NCBI GenBank assembly: GCA_003506735.1
Contig: DNYS01000063.1
Span: forward strand, 1 to 5,885
Length of the DNA stretch: 5,885 bases
Reading direction: 5' to 3'
From: Nitrospinota bacterium
GTDB lineage: Bacteria > UBA8248
Positions 4,771 through 5,885 of the stretch are shown one piece after another. Under the pieces are notes generated by a model. The model saw only the letters and a program-made list of their open reading frames with translations, searched no databases and was not told the DNA's origin. Position 1 is the stretch's first letter. Each line of letters begins with the position of its first letter. A program made the position numbers and the translations under genes.

Positions 4771-5154
4771 ATGAGATTTGTCGCCCTGATCAGAAAAGAA
4801 GAGGGATCGGATTACGGGGTCGAATTTCCGGATTTCCCCGGCTGCGTTACCGCGGGCTCGGACCTGGACGAGGCGGCGGTCATGGCGGAGGAGGCGCTTA
4901 ATTTCCATATCGAGGGAATGCTGAAGGACGGAGAGAGCCTGCCCAGGCCTTCCACTCTGGATGAAATCGATCTCTCGGATGGGGCCGTCCCGATGGTGGT
5001 GCAGGCGCACGGCAGGTCGCGCAAGCGGATCAACATCATGTTGCCCGAATGGCTGATCGCCCAGATCGATAACGCCGCCCAACTCTCCGGGACGACCCGC
5101 TCGGGCCTCATCGAAGAAGCGGCCCGGGAGAAGTTGACCGGATCGAACGGCTGA
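4771..5154 (+). CDS. hicB: HicB antitoxin with ribbon-helix-helix domain
   Basis: This 127-residue protein has two parts. Residues 1-50 are the HicB fold, a partial RNase-H-like sheet: Y15-G-V-E-F-P-D-F-P-G-C-V-T-A-G-S, then D-E-A-x-x-x-A-E-E-A-L. This part binds and neutralises HicA. Residues 84-122 (R-K-R-I-N-I-M-L-P-E-W-L, then L-S-G-T-T-R-S-G-L-I-E-E-A-A) form a ribbon-helix-helix DNA-binding domain, so this is the RHH rather than the HTH type of HicB. The ATG at 4771 has GGAGG (4759-4763) at 7 nt, inside the end of hicA, a much stronger signal than hicA has. That fits the general need for antitoxin excess. HicB probably represses the operon through the palindrome at 4556-4575. The stop at 5152-5154 lies fewer than 20 nt before the dehydrogenase tail fragment, which happens to be in the same reading frame. 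Confidence 0.93.
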   Translation: MRFVALIRKEEGSDYGVEFPDFPGCVTAGSDLDEAAVMAEEALNFHIEGMLKDGESLPRPSTLDEIDLSDGAVPMVVQAHGRSRKRINIMLPEWLIAQIDNAAQLSGTTRSGLIEEAAREKLTGSNG

Positions 5155-5169
5155 ATCTGTTTGGCCCGC

Positions 5170-5235
5170 TTTGCCGCCTTCGAGGCCATGAAGCGCGGCG
5201 AGACCTTAAGGTCGGTGATTTGGCTGCCTGACTGA
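5170..5235 (+). pseudogene. Orphan C-terminal tail of a second dehydrogenase
   Basis: Translated in frame, this stretch reads F-A-A-F-E-A-M-K-R-G-E-T-L-R-S-V-I-W-L-P-D-stop. The intact dehydrogenase at 3380-4468 ends A-A-F-E-A-M-E-R-G-E-T-L-R-S-V-I-R-F-stop. Over 16 residues 15 are identical. Of the seven base differences in 47, six are silent and one changes Glu to Lys. Silent divergence shows that both copies evolved as coding sequence, so this is not a fresh duplication. No start codon, ribosome-binding site or upstream dehydrogenase sequence exists, because hicB ends 15 nt before it. It is the severed end of a related dehydrogenase gene. It may be a paralogue, or the original end displaced when hicAB arrived. 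Confidence 0.75.
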
Positions 5236-5287
5236 AGATTTCATCGTAAAAATTCGATGGTGTCCTAATTTGAAATTCATCCCCGGG

Positions 5288-5649
5288 TTACAATTGAGGA
5301 AGGCCGATCCATTCTCTGGTTTCCTCCATGTCTCGAAAGACTTTAGCATCCGTCGCAACGGCCTGACTCTCTGCCATTCTCGTTAATCCGAAGTGTAGGT
5401 CTGAGGCAGCAACGATAGCCACCTTTCCAGAGGCCTCATTTAAGTCTGCTATATGTGCAATTCGGGTTGCCTCAGCATTTGAGATTTGGAGGCTTGCAAC
5501 CATCCTCAAATCCCAGAGACGGTTATGGAGCGCCCCTTGAAATTCGGATCATTAATTTCCTTCTGAATTGCGATGATATCCTTCCCCGTCACCGCGTCGG
5601 TTAAATTGACAAAAATCATCTTTTGAGAATCATCGACAGAGTATTGCAT
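5288..5649 (-). pseudogene. SpoIIAA/STAS-like protein gene, frameshifted
   Basis: Two minus-strand frames join into a single protein of about 120 residues. Frame one, from ATG 5649, gives M-Q-Y-S-V-D-D-S-Q-K-M-I-F-V, then T-G-K-D-I-I-A-I-Q-K-E-I-N-D-P-N-F-K-G. Frame two then gives A-L-H-N-R-L-W-D-L-R, G-K-V-A-I-V-A-A-S-D-L-H-F-G-L-T-R-M and V-F-R-D-M-E-E-T-R-E-W-I-G-L-P. This resembles small SpoIIAA-like (STAS/SEC14-type) bacterial proteins, which alternate strands and helices and often end V-F-R-D-x-x-x-A-x-x-W-L-G. Adding one G to the G4 run (complement of 5533-5536) restores the frame exactly. As written, frame one stops about 12 residues later. The start may be ATG 5661 instead; neither has a strong ribosome-binding site. 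A TAGAAT at the complement of 5702-5707 could be its -10 box, with a poor -35. The family's role is unknown. Base composition is visibly less GC-rich than in the genes to the left. Confidence 0.6.
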
Positions 5650-5772
5650 CGTCGTTCTCATTTTCCGAAATGTTGGATGAAGCCTCAGTTTGAATCGAGC
5701 AATTCTACTTTGTCCCCACGGAAATCGAAATCCCCGTTTCCATCGCCGGGCGGGGCGAATTATTTGTGTAAA

Positions 5773-5885
5773 GGGCACCTCTAAAAACCTCCCTATTTCA
5801 TCTCTGATGTGATCCAATAGATACCTCCCGCCCCGGAGGATAGAAGATGACCTCACAGCCCGGATTTTTCGACCTTGATGCCCGG
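5773..5885 (+). mobile_element. Left end of a probable IS5-family insertion sequence, cut by window edge
   Basis: The segment runs up to the transposase start at 5847. GGGCACCTCTAAAAACC at 5773-5789 is a candidate left terminal inverted repeat, placed about 75 bp before the transposase codon as in many IS5-type elements. The matching right end lies outside the window, so the repeat cannot be confirmed. The outer boundary is therefore a guess. Confidence 0.35.
5847..5885 (+). CDS. IS5-family transposase, first 13 codons only
   Basis: ATG 5847 is preceded by GGAGG (5835-5839) at 7 nt, a good start signal. The 13 codons to the window edge read M-T-S-Q-P-G-F-F-D-L-D-A-R. The P-G-F-F-D-L/V-D/E-x-R opening is characteristic of many IS5-family DDE transposases, where it is followed by an R-L-x-x-L-S-x-x-G-D-x-L segment. 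The match is short, so the identification rests on this motif, the start signal and the position at a contig end, where repeated insertion sequences commonly break assemblies. Confidence 0.5.
   Translation, partial: MTSQPGFFDLDAR

Noticed and set aside
5236..5287. Continuation of the dehydrogenase fragment or another gene
   Set aside because: Similarity stops at 5219, the frame stops at 5233-5235, and no start signal is seen before the minus-strand gene end at 5288.
1..5885. tRNA, rRNA, CRISPR array or riboswitch
   Set aside because: No cloverleaf with a TTC-type arm, no regularly spaced repeats with unique spacers of suitable length, and no conserved riboswitch core was seen on reading both strands.

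Overview
This is a GC-rich bacterial window that looks like one contig, or its end, from a draft or metagenome assembly. A class II cytochrome c and two exported proteins with Sec signal peptides point to a Gram-negative-type respiring bacterium. The mix of a PrsW protease, an S-(hydroxymethyl)mycothiol-dehydrogenase-like enzyme, hicAB and a SpoIIAA/STAS-like protein is typical of soil or marine deltaproteobacteria-like and candidate-phylum lineages. I cannot place it more precisely from sequence alone.

Left part (1-922): the window opens in a G17/C14 low-complexity block that is probably an assembly artefact. It truncates a minus-strand gene for a small secreted protein with an HCP motif. 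A plus-strand gene follows that encodes only the extracytoplasmic domain typical of transmembrane (RsiW-type) anti-sigma factors. It lacks the zinc-finger and membrane parts and is broken by a +1 frameshift at a homopolymer.

Middle part (923-3124): three minus-strand genes, read from right to left. They encode a PrsW-family intramembrane protease, a DR2398-type FMN-binding protein of the pyridoxamine-phosphate-oxidase superfamily, and a class II (c'-type) cytochrome c. The gaps of 121 and 218 bp suggest separate promoters rather than a tight operon. Three exact CCGGAG boxes with a 12-bp period lie upstream of the cytochrome gene.

Right part (3380-5885): a plus-strand zinc alcohol dehydrogenase closely resembling S-(hydroxymethyl)mycothiol dehydrogenase is followed by a complete hicAB toxin-antitoxin pair. 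hicAB has a near-consensus promoter whose -10 box sits inside a palindrome, and hicA appears to be translated from a leaderless mRNA. Directly after hicB there is a second, diverged copy of the dehydrogenase C-terminal coding tail, so hicAB is bracketed by two versions of the same gene end. Beyond it lies visibly less GC-rich DNA with a frameshifted STAS-like gene. The window ends in the first 13 codons of what looks like an IS5-family transposase.

Overall, 923-4468 reads as ordinary chromosomal redox and stress-response genes, and 4469-5885 as an accessory segment. The most unusual features are the dehydrogenase tails flanking hicAB and the hicA promoter/operator/leaderless-start arrangement. 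Two genes need a one-base correction in a homopolymer, so sequencing error must be ruled out before either is called a natural pseudogene.
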